Part shown: positions 36,826 to 46,000 of the stretch, in pieces
How positions within the stretch are numbered: position 1 is the first letter of the stretch
How the letters are laid out: every line of letters begins with the position of its first letter
Assembly (NCBI RefSeq): GCF_900110955.1
Contig: NZ_FOFR01000033.1
Coordinates: 1 to 64,000, forward strand
Direction of reading: 5' to 3'
Origin: Lentzea xinjiangensis
GTDB taxonomy: Bacteria; Actinomycetota; Actinomycetes; Mycobacteriales; Pseudonocardiaceae
Length of the DNA stretch: 64,000 nucleotides
Program-made: the position numbers and the translations under genes
Notes under the pieces: model-generated
What the model was told of the DNA's origin: nothing
Seen by the model: only the letters and a program-made list of their open reading frames with translations
Database searches by the model: none

Positions 36826-37743
36826 TCAGGCCACACCGGTCAGGACACGTGGTTCTTCGGCCTGAGCGGAACGCACCAGGTTCGTCAGCACGGCCTTCGC
36901 CCCGCACTCCACATAGATGTGGTGTCCCTGTGCTGACAACGTCCGCAGGGCATCGAGGAATCCAACCGGACTCACCAGGTGCCGGGCGAGGACCGCGCGG
37001 ACGTCCGCCGGCCGTTCGACTCGCCGTCCCAGCACCGGTGAGTGGACGGGAGTTCGCGGCGCGTGACAGGTGACCGTGTCGACCACCGCGGCGAACAGCG
37101 AGGCGGCCTCGTCCAGCATCGCGTTGTGGAACGGGTAGGGCACGTGCAGCTCGGTCGCTTCGACGTTCGTCGCGGCGGCAAGATCTTTCAAACGCCGCAA
37201 CGTTTCGGACGGACCTGACACGACGACCTGGTCCGCGCCGTTGTCGACCGCGAGCACGCCGCCGTGGCCGGCCAGCCCCTCGAGCAGGAGGCCGGCACGC
37301 TGTCGCCCGGTGCGCAGCTCGACCATGCCGCCTTTGGGCGCACCGGACTTCCGCAACGCCTCGTCCCGTGCGACGACCAGGCGGACGCCGTCCTCCAGCG
37401 ACAGGCATCCGGCTGCGACGAGAGCGGCGAACTCGCCGAAACCGTGGCCCATCAGCAACGCCGGCGACAGACCCCAGCAGCGGGTGTAGATGTCGTGCAC
37501 GCACATCTCGGTCGCGAACATCGCCAGGTGGAGCCTGCCCGGATCGTCGTCCACGAGGCTTCGCAGCGTCGGCGCTGTGCGGTCGGTGAGCAGGTCGGCG
37601 ATACCGGGCCCGCCCGCGGCGCTGGAGGCGGCGTTGATCCGCTCCAGCACCGACGGGAGCCCCGCGAAGTCGTCCGTGAACTCGCGCAGTCCACCGGGCA
37701 GGTAGCCGCCGTGGCCGGGGAAGAGGAACACCGGCTGGTTCAT
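36826..37743 (-). CDS. discrete acyltransferase-like protein lacking the nucleophilic serine
   Basis: The 305-residue protein has the FabD/AT fold order: FLFPGHGGYLPGG, elbow LLMGHGFGEFAAL, then LAVDNGADQVVVSGP and VPYPFHNAMLDE. The serine of the GHSxGE elbow is glycine (residue 101, codon GGT, one transition from AGT). The catalytic-dyad histidine (about 206) is retained. The gene starts in the stop codon of the terminal PKS gene (ATGA), so it is made together with a PKS whose own AT is broken. It may bind and position acyl groups or carriers without transfer chemistry, use an alternative nucleophile, or be decaying. A collapsed paralogue lies at 5352-5973. Confidence 0.85.
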   Translation of the reverse strand: MNQPVFLFPGHGGYLPGGLREFTDDFAGLPSVLERINAASSAAGGPGIADLLTDRTAPTLRSLVDDDPGRLHLAMFATEMCVHDIYTRCWGLSPALLMGHGFGEFAALVAAGCLSLEDGVRLVVARDEALRKSGAPKGGMVELRTGRQRAGLLLEGLAGHGGVLAVDNGADQVVVSGPSETLRRLKDLAAATNVEATELHVPYPFHNAMLDEAASLFAAVVDTVTCHAPRTPVHSPVLGRRVERPADVRAVLARHLVSPVGFLDALRTLSAQGHHIYVECGAKAVLTNLVRSAQAEEPRVLTGVA

Positions 37744-40700
37744 GAGGTCCCACCTTGCTGCCGCAGCATGGACTCGATGTCGTCTTCAGGCGTCAGATAG
37801 CGGCCCGACAACGCATCCGCCGTACCGGAAGTCAGCAACACCAGCATCTCCGCAGCACGCTCTGGTGAGGCGAACCGCCCCTGGTCGCGCTGCTCGCTCA
37901 GCCAGTCGCGCATCTGGTCGCCCCACCTGTCACCGGTGGGCCCGAGGTCCATGGCCTGCTTCGTGATGCCCAGGTCGACCAGGCCGGGGTGGTAGCTGAA
38001 CACCGACACACCGGTGCCGAGCAGCTCCGGGCCCAGGTTGTCCGCCACCTTGATCACGGCGGCCTTCGACACCGAGTACGACGACGCGCTCGGCCAGCGG
38101 TGCCTGCCCGCGGAGCTGACGATGTTGACGATGCGGCCCGCACCCCGCTCGACCATGCCGGGCAGCACGGAACGGCAGACCTTCAGGGTGCCGCGCAGGT
38201 TGACCTCCATGGCGCGCCACCACTCGTCCTCGTCGGTCTCCCACAACGGCCCCACCGGGCCTGCGACACCGGCGTTGTTGACCAGCACGTCCACCGAGCC
38301 GAACGTCTCGACGGCCCGGCGCACCACGGAGGCCACACCGGCCTCGTCCATGATGTCCGCGGTGTCGTGGACGACCTCGGCACCCAGCAGCCGCGCGGAC
38401 TCCACGACCTCGGCCAGTGCCGCGCCGTTCCGCCCGGTCAGCACGAGGTTCGCGCCGGCGGACGCCATCGTCTCGGCGAACAACCGGCCCAGGCCACCGG
38501 TCGCACCGGTGATCAGGACGGTTTTGCCCGCCATCGACGTCGGAGCCAGCGTGGAGGCGGTGACGGTCGAAGTCGCCTCGCACCGGGTGCGCAGGTACTT
38601 GGCCAGGCTCTGCGGCGTCGGGTGGTCGAAGAGAGTCGTCAACGGGATCGAGATGCCGGAGGCCCGCTCCAGCTCGTTCCTCAGTTCCAGCGCGGTGAGC
38701 GAGTTCAAGCCCATCTGGAGCAAGGCGACGTCCGGCGACACGTCCTCGACGCGGTGGCCGAGCGCATCGGCGACCATGTCCGTGATCGCCGCGATGAGGT
38801 CGCCGTCGCCAAGACCGCTCAACCTGGGCTCGCTCGTGGTGACGCGGGCACGGGCCGAAGTGGACTCGCTGGCGGGCCGCGCGGACGCACCGGCCGGAGC
38901 CAGCCGCACCGGCAGGAGAACCGCCTCAGCGGACCCCAGCGCGTTGTCGAAGGCCGACAGAGCGTCCTCGGTCGCCAACGGGAGCACACCGCTGCGGGCG
39001 AGACGTCGCAGATCCACGTCGTTCAGATGAGCACCGAGCGCCCCCTGCTCTGCCCACAGCCCCCACGCGAGCGAGATGCCCGGCAGTCCGGCCGTGCGCC
39101 TGCGGCGGACGAGGGCGTCCACGCACGCGTTGGCCGCGGCGTAGTTCGCCTGGCCGGCGGTCCCCCACCAGCCCGCTGCGGAGGAGCAGACGACGAACCA
39201 GTCCAGGTCGTGGTCGCGGGTCAACTCGTCGAGGGCGGACACCGCGTCCACCTTCGAGGACAGCACCCGTTCGAAGTCCTCCGCGGTGAGACGCTCGAAC
39301 ACCGCGTCGGACGTCGTTCCGGCCGCGTGCACGACACCGCGCAGGTCCGAGATGCCCTTGAGCAGCACGGCGACCTGGTCGCGATCACCGGCGTCACAGG
39401 CCTCGACGGCCACGGAGGCGCCCAGATCGCGCAGTTCCGCGGCGATCGCCCGCATCTCGGGTGACTCCGCACCGCGACGGCTGACCAGCACGAGCCGGTC
39501 GACCCCGTGGTTCCGGACAGCGTGCCGAGCCAGCGTGGAGCCGACGACGCCACCGGCACCGGTGACCAGCAGGGTGCCACCCCGCCACGCCGGCACCGGA
39601 CTGGCCGCCGCCTTGCGGAGCTGCGGGACGAACGGCCGGCCGTTCCTCACCACGACCTGGCGGTCGTCGGCGAGCACGACGTCCCCGTCGGTGTCGACCA
39701 ACTGGATCCGGCCGGGGTGCTCGGTCTGCACGGACCGCAACAGGCCCCAGACCGCGCTCCGCACCGGGTCGCTCTCGACCTCGCTGCTCACCAGGACCAG
39801 CGGGTCGTCGTTCTCGTTCAGCCACCGCCGTGTGAAAGCACTGATCTCTTCCAGCGCCGAACGCACTCGGCCGGGCACGGAACTGCCCTCCGCGGCGGGT
39901 GACACGACGTCGTCCAGTCGCACGAAGGAGGCCGCGGGGACCGGGGTCGCCGGGACCCACTCGACCTGGTGCAGCACGTCGTTCGCCGCGAGGCTGACCG
40001 GCCGCGCGACCAACTCGTCCGCCGTGAACACGGGCTTGCCCCTGGTGTCCCAGGCGGACACCGACACCGCATCGGCACCGGTCTTCGTCATCCGCACGCG
40101 CAGCCCCGTGGCCCCACGGGTGTGCACCTGCGCCCCCCTCCACGCGAACGGCAACCGCGTGCCCGTGGTGTCCGCCAGCAGGTAGCCGACGGCAAGTGGG
40201 TGCAGCGCCGCGTCGAGCAGCGCCGGGTGCAGCACGTGCTCCCCCGCGGCAACGGGCAGGCGCACGTCCAGGAACAGCTCGTCATCCTTGCGCCACAACT
40301 TTTCGAGGCCGCGGAAGGCAGGACCGTAGACCAGGCCGCGATCGGCCAGCCGGTCGTGCAGCTCCGCGATCTCGACCGGCTCGGCACCGGCAGGGGGCCA
40401 TTCGGCCAGCGTGGTGGGAGCCTCGGCTGGCGTCGTCACCCTGGCGCGGGCGTGCTCGGTCCACGGCGACTTCTCGGAAGCCCGCGCGAACAGCACGACA
40501 GAGCTCTCGCCGCGATCGTCCACTGTGGACAGGTGCATCTGCACCTCTGCCGGTGCGACGACGGGAGCGGTGAAGACGATCTCCTCGATCCGCTCGGCTC
40601 CCGTCCGCAGGACCATGTCCAGCAACGCGGTGCCGGGCACCACGACCTCACCGCCCACCTCGTGGTCGGCGAGCCAGCCCTGGCGCGCGGGCGACACGTG

Positions 40701-43001
40701 ACTGGTGTGCACGGTGCCACCGGTCGCGAGGTCGACGATCGAGGTCTGGGACGCGGCGTTGGTGGCCGCGCTGCTGTCGATCCAGTAGCGGCGCCGCTGG
40801 AAAGCGTAGGTGGGCAACGGAACCGTGGTTCCCGAGCCGGCGAACGCAGCGACCAGGTCGACTTCGGCACCCGCCACGACGAGCGCCCCCAGAGCCGAGA
40901 TCAGGCTTTCGCGGGTGGAGCAGGCCGCTCCGAGTTCCAACCGGGTGGCGGCCGGGTCCTCGGCTGTGGCCGTCCACCCCGCGGCGCTGGTGACATCGCG
41001 CGCCAGTGGGAACCGAGGCCGCTCGTAGGACAGGCTCTCGCCCTTGCTCAGGGCGGTGACGTGCCGCACGGCGTCCGGCAGGGACAGGAGACCGGCCACG
41101 TGCGCGGCGACGAGCTCGCCGGCGCCTTCGCCGTGCACCATGTCCGGCTTCACTCCCCAGGAGCGGACCAGCCGGAACTGCGCCACCTGCAACGCGAACA
41201 GCCCGGCGGGTCCGGTCGCCCGCAGGAGCTCCTCCCGCGGCCGACCGAACGCCTGGCAGACCTCGTCGAACACCTGCGCGAACACAGGATGCGCGTCGTA
41301 GAGGTCGCGTCCGATCACGGAAGGCGCCTCGCCGGAGAAGGAGAACTGCAGCGGAGCGGATCCGGCGACGCCAGTGGTGACCCCGGCCTCCTCCCCCGCC
41401 GCGACGGCGTCCAGGCCGGCGAGCTGCCCGCCCCGCACGAGCGCACGGTGCTTGAACCGCGTTCGCCTCGCCAGCGACACGGCCACATCGCCTGGGTGCA
41501 GCTCGGGATGGCGCATCAGGTGTTCGCGCAGACGCGCGGCCTGAAGTCGGAGTGCCTCAGCGGTTTCCGCGGACAGGACCCAGGGTGTCGACACGCGCTC
41601 GAACGGCGGCACCGGATCGGCAGCCGGTGCCTCCTCCAACACGACGTGTGCGTTGGCGCCGCTGATCGCGAACGCCGACACACCGGCGCGGCGGGGTTCG
41701 TCGCCGCGCGGCCACGCGGTCGCCTCGGTGACCAGGCGCACCGGACTGGTGGACCAGTCGATGAGCGGGGTGGGCTTGCTGATGTGCAGGGTGCGGGGCA
41801 GCACGCCGTGGCGCATGGCCTGCACCGTCTTGATCACGCCTGCCACCCCGGCCGCGGCCTGGGTGTGGCCGAAGTTGGACTTCAGCGACCCGAGCCACAT
41901 CGGCCTGTCCCGGTCGCCTCCGTACACCGCGTCGAGCGCCTGGACCTCGATGGAGTCGCCCAGCGGCGTGCCGGTGCCGTGCGCCTCCACCGCGTCGATC
42001 TGGTCGCTGGTCAGCCCGGCGGACGCCAGGGCCGACCGGATGACCCGCTGCTGGGCGGGACCGCTCGGTGCGGTGAGCCCGCTGCTGGCGCCGTCGGAGT
42101 TCATCGCGGAACCGCGGACCACCGCGAGCACCGGGTGCCCGTTCGCCTGCGCGTCGGAGAGTCGTTCGAGCAGGAGCATTCCCGCACCTTCGCCCCACGC
42201 CACACCGTCCGCGTCAGCCGAGAACGGCTTGCAGCGGCCATCCGGTGACAGCGCGCGCTGCCGGCTGAACTCGGTGAACGAGCCCGGCGTGGCCATCACG
42301 GTCACGCCACCGGCGAGCGCCATCGAGCACTCGCCCGACCGCAACGCCTTGGCGGCCAGGTGCAGCGTCACGAGCGAGGACGAGCACGCGGTGTCGACGG
42401 TGAACGTCGGCCCCTCGAAGCCGAGCAGGTAGGAGATGCGCCCGGAGGCGACGCTGCCCGCGATGCCGATCGTGAGCTGACCTTCGACGTTGGACGGCGC
42501 GAGGTGCGACGGCGGCCCGTAGTCGTGGTACATCTCGCCCACGAACACGCCGACCTCACTGCCGCGCAACGCACGCGGGTCCAGGCCGCCGTGCTCCAGC
42601 GCCTCCCAGGAGGTCTCCAGCAGCAGCCGCTGCTGGGGATCCATCGCCAGCGCCTCCTTCGGCGCGATGCCGAAGAACGGTGCGTCGAAGTCGGCGACGC
42701 CGTCGAGGAAGCCACCTCGCCGGGTGTAGCTGTGACCGGACTTAGAGGGATCCGGGTCGTACAGCGACTCGAGGTCCCAGCCGCGGTCCTCGGGGAACTC
42801 GCTGGTGGCGTCGCGCTCGTCCATGAGGGCCTGCCAGAGGTCCTCGGGAGACCGGACGCCACCGGCGTAGCGGCACGCCATGCCGACGATGGCGATCGGT
42901 TCCTCCGCACGGTTCTTGACCGCGCGGAGTTCCTCCCTCGTCTCGAACAGGTCGACGGCCAGCTTCTTGACCGCGGACCGGAGCTTGTCGTCGTTGCTCA
43001 T
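37740..43001 (-). CDS. modular PKS, terminal module KS-(AT remnant)-DH-KR-ACP-SDR
   Basis: The 1753-residue protein has an N-terminal docking helix (about 1-33) and a KS with Cys206 (DTACSSSL), His341 in AHGTGT and His379. The AT remnant at about 550-700 lacks the GQGxQ motif, has EGAGE where GHSxGE belongs and lacks the whole second half, including HAFH. The DH at about 775-1035 has His780 in HEVGGEVVVP and Asp930. The KR has VTGAGGVVG and an SSAAG...YAAAN site, with a B-type aspartate (TTSDAV). The ACP reads MGLNSLTAL. After the ACP, residues 1490-1753 form a complete classical SDR (ITGATGGLG, NNAG, YSVSK). No thioesterase is present. The extender unit must come from another AT in trans. 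The module is expected to add a C2 unit and form an alkene. Coupled by ATGA to both neighbours. Confidence 0.92.
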   Translation of the reverse strand: MSNDDKLRSAVKKLAVDLFETREELRAVKNRAEEPIAIVGMACRYAGGVRSPEDLWQALMDERDATSEFPEDRGWDLESLYDPDPSKSGHSYTRRGGFLDGVADFDAPFFGIAPKEALAMDPQQRLLLETSWEALEHGGLDPRALRGSEVGVFVGEMYHDYGPPSHLAPSNVEGQLTIGIAGSVASGRISYLLGFEGPTFTVDTACSSSLVTLHLAAKALRSGECSMALAGGVTVMATPGSFTEFSRQRALSPDGRCKPFSADADGVAWGEGAGMLLLERLSDAQANGHPVLAVVRGSAMNSDGASSGLTAPSGPAQQRVIRSALASAGLTSDQIDAVEAHGTGTPLGDSIEVQALDAVYGGDRDRPMWLGSLKSNFGHTQAAAGVAGVIKTVQAMRHGVLPRTLHISKPTPLIDWSTSPVRLVTEATAWPRGDEPRRAGVSAFAISGANAHVVLEEAPAADPVPPFERVSTPWVLSAETAEALRLQAARLREHLMRHPELHPGDVAVSLARRTRFKHRALVRGGQLAGLDAVAAGEEAGVTTGVAGSAPLQFSFSGEAPSVIGRDLYDAHPVFAQVFDEVCQAFGRPREELLRATGPAGLFALQVAQFRLVRSWGVKPDMVHGEGAGELVAAHVAGLLSLPDAVRHVTALSKGESLSYERPRFPLARDVTSAAGWTATAEDPAATRLELGAACSTRESLISALGALVVAGAEVDLVAAFAGSGTTVPLPTYAFQRRRYWIDSSAATNAASQTSIVDLATGGTVHTSHVSPARQGWLADHEVGGEVVVPGTALLDMVLRTGAERIEEIVFTAPVVAPAEVQMHLSTVDDRGESSVVLFARASEKSPWTEHARARVTTPAEAPTTLAEWPPAGAEPVEIAELHDRLADRGLVYGPAFRGLEKLWRKDDELFLDVRLPVAAGEHVLHPALLDAALHPLAVGYLLADTTGTRLPFAWRGAQVHTRGATGLRVRMTKTGADAVSVSAWDTRGKPVFTADELVARPVSLAANDVLHQVEWVPATPVPAASFVRLDDVVSPAAEGSSVPGRVRSALEEISAFTRRWLNENDDPLVLVSSEVESDPVRSAVWGLLRSVQTEHPGRIQLVDTDGDVVLADDRQVVVRNGRPFVPQLRKAAASPVPAWRGGTLLVTGAGGVVGSTLARHAVRNHGVDRLVLVSRRGAESPEMRAIAAELRDLGASVAVEACDAGDRDQVAVLLKGISDLRGVVHAAGTTSDAVFERLTAEDFERVLSSKVDAVSALDELTRDHDLDWFVVCSSAAGWWGTAGQANYAAANACVDALVRRRRTAGLPGISLAWGLWAEQGALGAHLNDVDLRRLARSGVLPLATEDALSAFDNALGSAEAVLLPVRLAPAGASARPASESTSARARVTTSEPRLSGLGDGDLIAAITDMVADALGHRVEDVSPDVALLQMGLNSLTALELRNELERASGISIPLTTLFDHPTPQSLAKYLRTRCEATSTVTASTLAPTSMAGKTVLITGATGGLGRLFAETMASAGANLVLTGRNGAALAEVVESARLLGAEVVHDTADIMDEAGVASVVRRAVETFGSVDVLVNNAGVAGPVGPLWETDEDEWWRAMEVNLRGTLKVCRSVLPGMVERGAGRIVNIVSSAGRHRWPSASSYSVSKAAVIKVADNLGPELLGTGVSVFSYHPGLVDLGITKQAMDLGPTGDRWGDQMRDWLSEQRDQGRFASPERAAEMLVLLTSGTADALSGRYLTPEDDIESMLRQQGGTS

Positions 43002-46000
43002 CAGGAGACTCCGAATTCGCGGTCGAGGAATGCCAGCAGTTCGTCGTCGGTGGACGACTCGAGGTCGTCGGCCAGGGAACTCGCCGCGGCCGCTTCTTCC
43101 ACGACCGGCTCGGTGAGGTCGGCGCACAGCGTGCCGACCAGGTGCTCCGCCAGCGCCTTCGGCGACGAGTAGTCGAAGAGGGCCGTGGCGGGCAGCTTCA
43201 GCTTCGTCGCGGAGTTGAGGCGGTTGCGCAGTTCCAGCGCGGTGAGCGAGTCGAACCCGATCTCCATGAAGCCGCGCTGCGGTTCCACCGAGCCCGGCGT
43301 CGTGTGGCCGAGCACGGCACTGACGTGCTCGCGAACCACCGCCAGCACGATGTCGACGCGGTCCTCGGCGGGAGCCGCTGCCAGGGTCGCGGCCAGATCG
43401 GCGCGGTCAACCGCCACCGGCTTGGCCGCCTTCGCCGGCCTGGTGCGGACGAAGCCGCGCAGCACCGGGGCCGCCGTTCCGTCCTGCGGCACCGAGAACC
43501 GGGCCGGCACCAGGACCGCGGCGTCCGAGGCGACGGCGTCGTCGAACAGCCCCAGCCCTTCCTCGCCGCTGATCGGCACGACACCGAGGCGCAGCAACCG
43601 GTTCCGGTCGACGTCGCTCAGCCGGGCGGCCATGCCGCCGTCCTGCTCCGTGCCGGCCCACGGTCCCCAGGCCAACGACGTCGCGGGCAGTCCTGCCCCG
43701 TGACGCAGGTGCGCCAACGCGTCGAGGAACGTGTTCGCCGCCGCGTACGCCGCCTGTCCCGGCAGGCCGAGCAGGCCGGACGCCGAGGAGAACAGCACGA
43801 ACGAGCGCAGGTCGCTGCCCTTGGTCAGCTCGTGCAGGTGCCAGGCGGCGTCGACCTTGGGACGCAGCACGGCGTCGACGCGCTCGGGCGTCAGGTCGCT
43901 GACGACACCGTCGTCGACGACGCCCGCCGCGTGCACTACCGCGGTGAGCGGGTGTTCCGCCGGGATCGCGGCCAGCACACCGGCCAGCGCGTCACGGTCG
44001 GCGGCGTCGCAGGCCGCGAAGGTCGCGGTGGCACCGAGTTCGGCGAGCTGGGCCTTCAGCTCGGCCGCACCGTCCGCGGCCTCGCCGCGCCTGCTCAGCA
44101 GGAGCAGGTGCCGGGCGTCGTGCCGCACCACGAGGTGGCGGGCCAGCAGACGCCCGAGGCCGCCGGAGCCACCGGTGATGAGGACGGTGCCCTCGGGGTC
44201 GAGGACCGTCCGGCCGGTACCGGGGTGGGCGTTGGTCAGCCGGGGCACGTGAACTCGTCCGTCGCGCACCGCCAGCTGCGGCTCGCCGGTGGCGACCGCG
44301 GCGGGAAGCACCCGCTGGAACGCCTCGTCGTCGGCACCGTCGACCAGCACGAAGCGGCCGGGGTGCTCCGACTGGGCGGACCTGATCAGGCCCCACACCG
44401 AAGCCGCCGCGACGTCGATCTGCTCGGAGAACACCGCATCGGTGGTGTGCAGGACGATTGAGCCGTCTGTCTCCTGCACGGTGCGCAGTGCGTGGTGCAG
44501 CACCTCGTGCGTCTCAGCGACGGGATCGGTGCCCGTCGTGCTGATCCGCACCACCGGCGGGACGTCACCGGCGGTGCCGGTCGGCACGGGCTGCCAGTCG
44601 AGCTGGTGCAGCAGGCCGCCTCGGGTGGAGGTGGACGCCCGAAGCTGCTCCGACGACACTGGGCGCAGGGTGATCGAGTCGACCGTCGCGACCGGGTTGC
44701 CCTCGGGATCGGTGATGTCGATGGCCATGGTGTCCGTGCCCTGCTGGGTCAGCCGGACGCGCACCGAGTTGACGCCAGTGGTGTGCAGCGTGACGCCGGA
44801 CCAGGCGAACGGAACGCGCACCTGGTGCTCGGAGCCCGGCTCGGAGCCGACCGCGGCGAGCTGCAGCGTGGCGTCGAGCAACGCGGGGTGGATGCCGTAG
44901 GTGCTCAGGTCGGCGCCGTCGTGCAGGGAGACCTCGGCGTACCGGACGCCATCGCCCTGCCAGCCGGCCCTGATGCCGGTGAAGTACGGCCCGTACCCGA
45001 GTCCGGCCTCGGCCAGCCGCTCGTAGAAGCCCTCGATCGGGATGACCTCGGCGGCGGTCGGCGGCCACTCCACGTCGATCGGCCTCGGGGTCGCGGCGTC
45101 GGCCGCGAGAGCACCCGTGGCGTGGTGGATCCACTCACCGTGCGCTTCGTCGGTGAACCGGGAGTGGACGGTGAAGGCGCGCAGACCGGCCTCGTCGGCG
45201 GGCTCGACCACCAGCCGCAGCTGGCGGACGCGGCCCGGCTCGCCGGAGACGAACACGTGGTGGTTGATCTCGTCGATGCGGTTGTACCCGAGCTGACGCG
45301 CGGCCCACAGGGTCATGTCGACGAACGTGGTGCCGGGCAGGATCGGCTTGCCGTGCACGCAGTGGTCCGGCAACCAGTTCGGGATGTCGATGGCCAGCAC
45401 ACCGGTGAACACGGTCGTGCCGTCCGGCAGCTCGACGATGCTGCGCACCAGCGGGTGGTCGGACGCGTCCTGGCCGAAGGTGGTGGCCGCACCGGCGGGT
45501 GCCTGCGCGGCGGGCCAGAAGCGCTGGTGCTGGAACTGGTAGACGGGAAGGCCCTGCGGCGCTGCGGAACGCGCCGGGAAGAGCCGGTCCCACGCCACGT
45601 CGTGGCCGTTCGCGTGGATCTGGGCCAGCGCCGCGATCACGCTGACGTCCTCGGTGTGCCCCGGCATGCCGGTGGCGATGACGGTGCCGCCCGTGGCGGC
45701 TGCGGCAAGCGGCATCAGCACGGCGCTCGGACCGATCTCCACGAAGGTCGTGACACCGTCGTCGGCGAGCTGCCGGACGCCGTCGTGGAACCGCACGGCG
45801 CCGCGGGCGTGGCCGACCCAGTAGCGCGGGTCCGCCAGGTCCGCGGCCGTGACGGGACGGCCGGTGACGTTCGAGACCAGCGGGATGACCGGAGCGGAGT
45901 GCTCGATGGAGCGCACGACGTTCGCGAACTCGTCGAGCACCGGGTCCATCAGCGGCGAGTGGAAGGCATGACTGACCTTCAGCCGGGTCATCCGGCGGCC

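Noticed and set aside
37740..38540. C-terminal SDR as a thioester reductase (reductive release) domain
   Set aside because: The motifs are those of a classical SDR (TGxxxGxG, NNAG, YxxxK, about 260 residues), not the longer extended-SDR type used for chain release. Release by it remains possible but is not supported by sequence.
41110..41140. Terminal-module AT as a functional AT of unusual specificity
   Set aside because: The nucleophile serine, GQGxQ loop and the entire HAFH-bearing subdomain are missing, which is too much for an altered-specificity AT.
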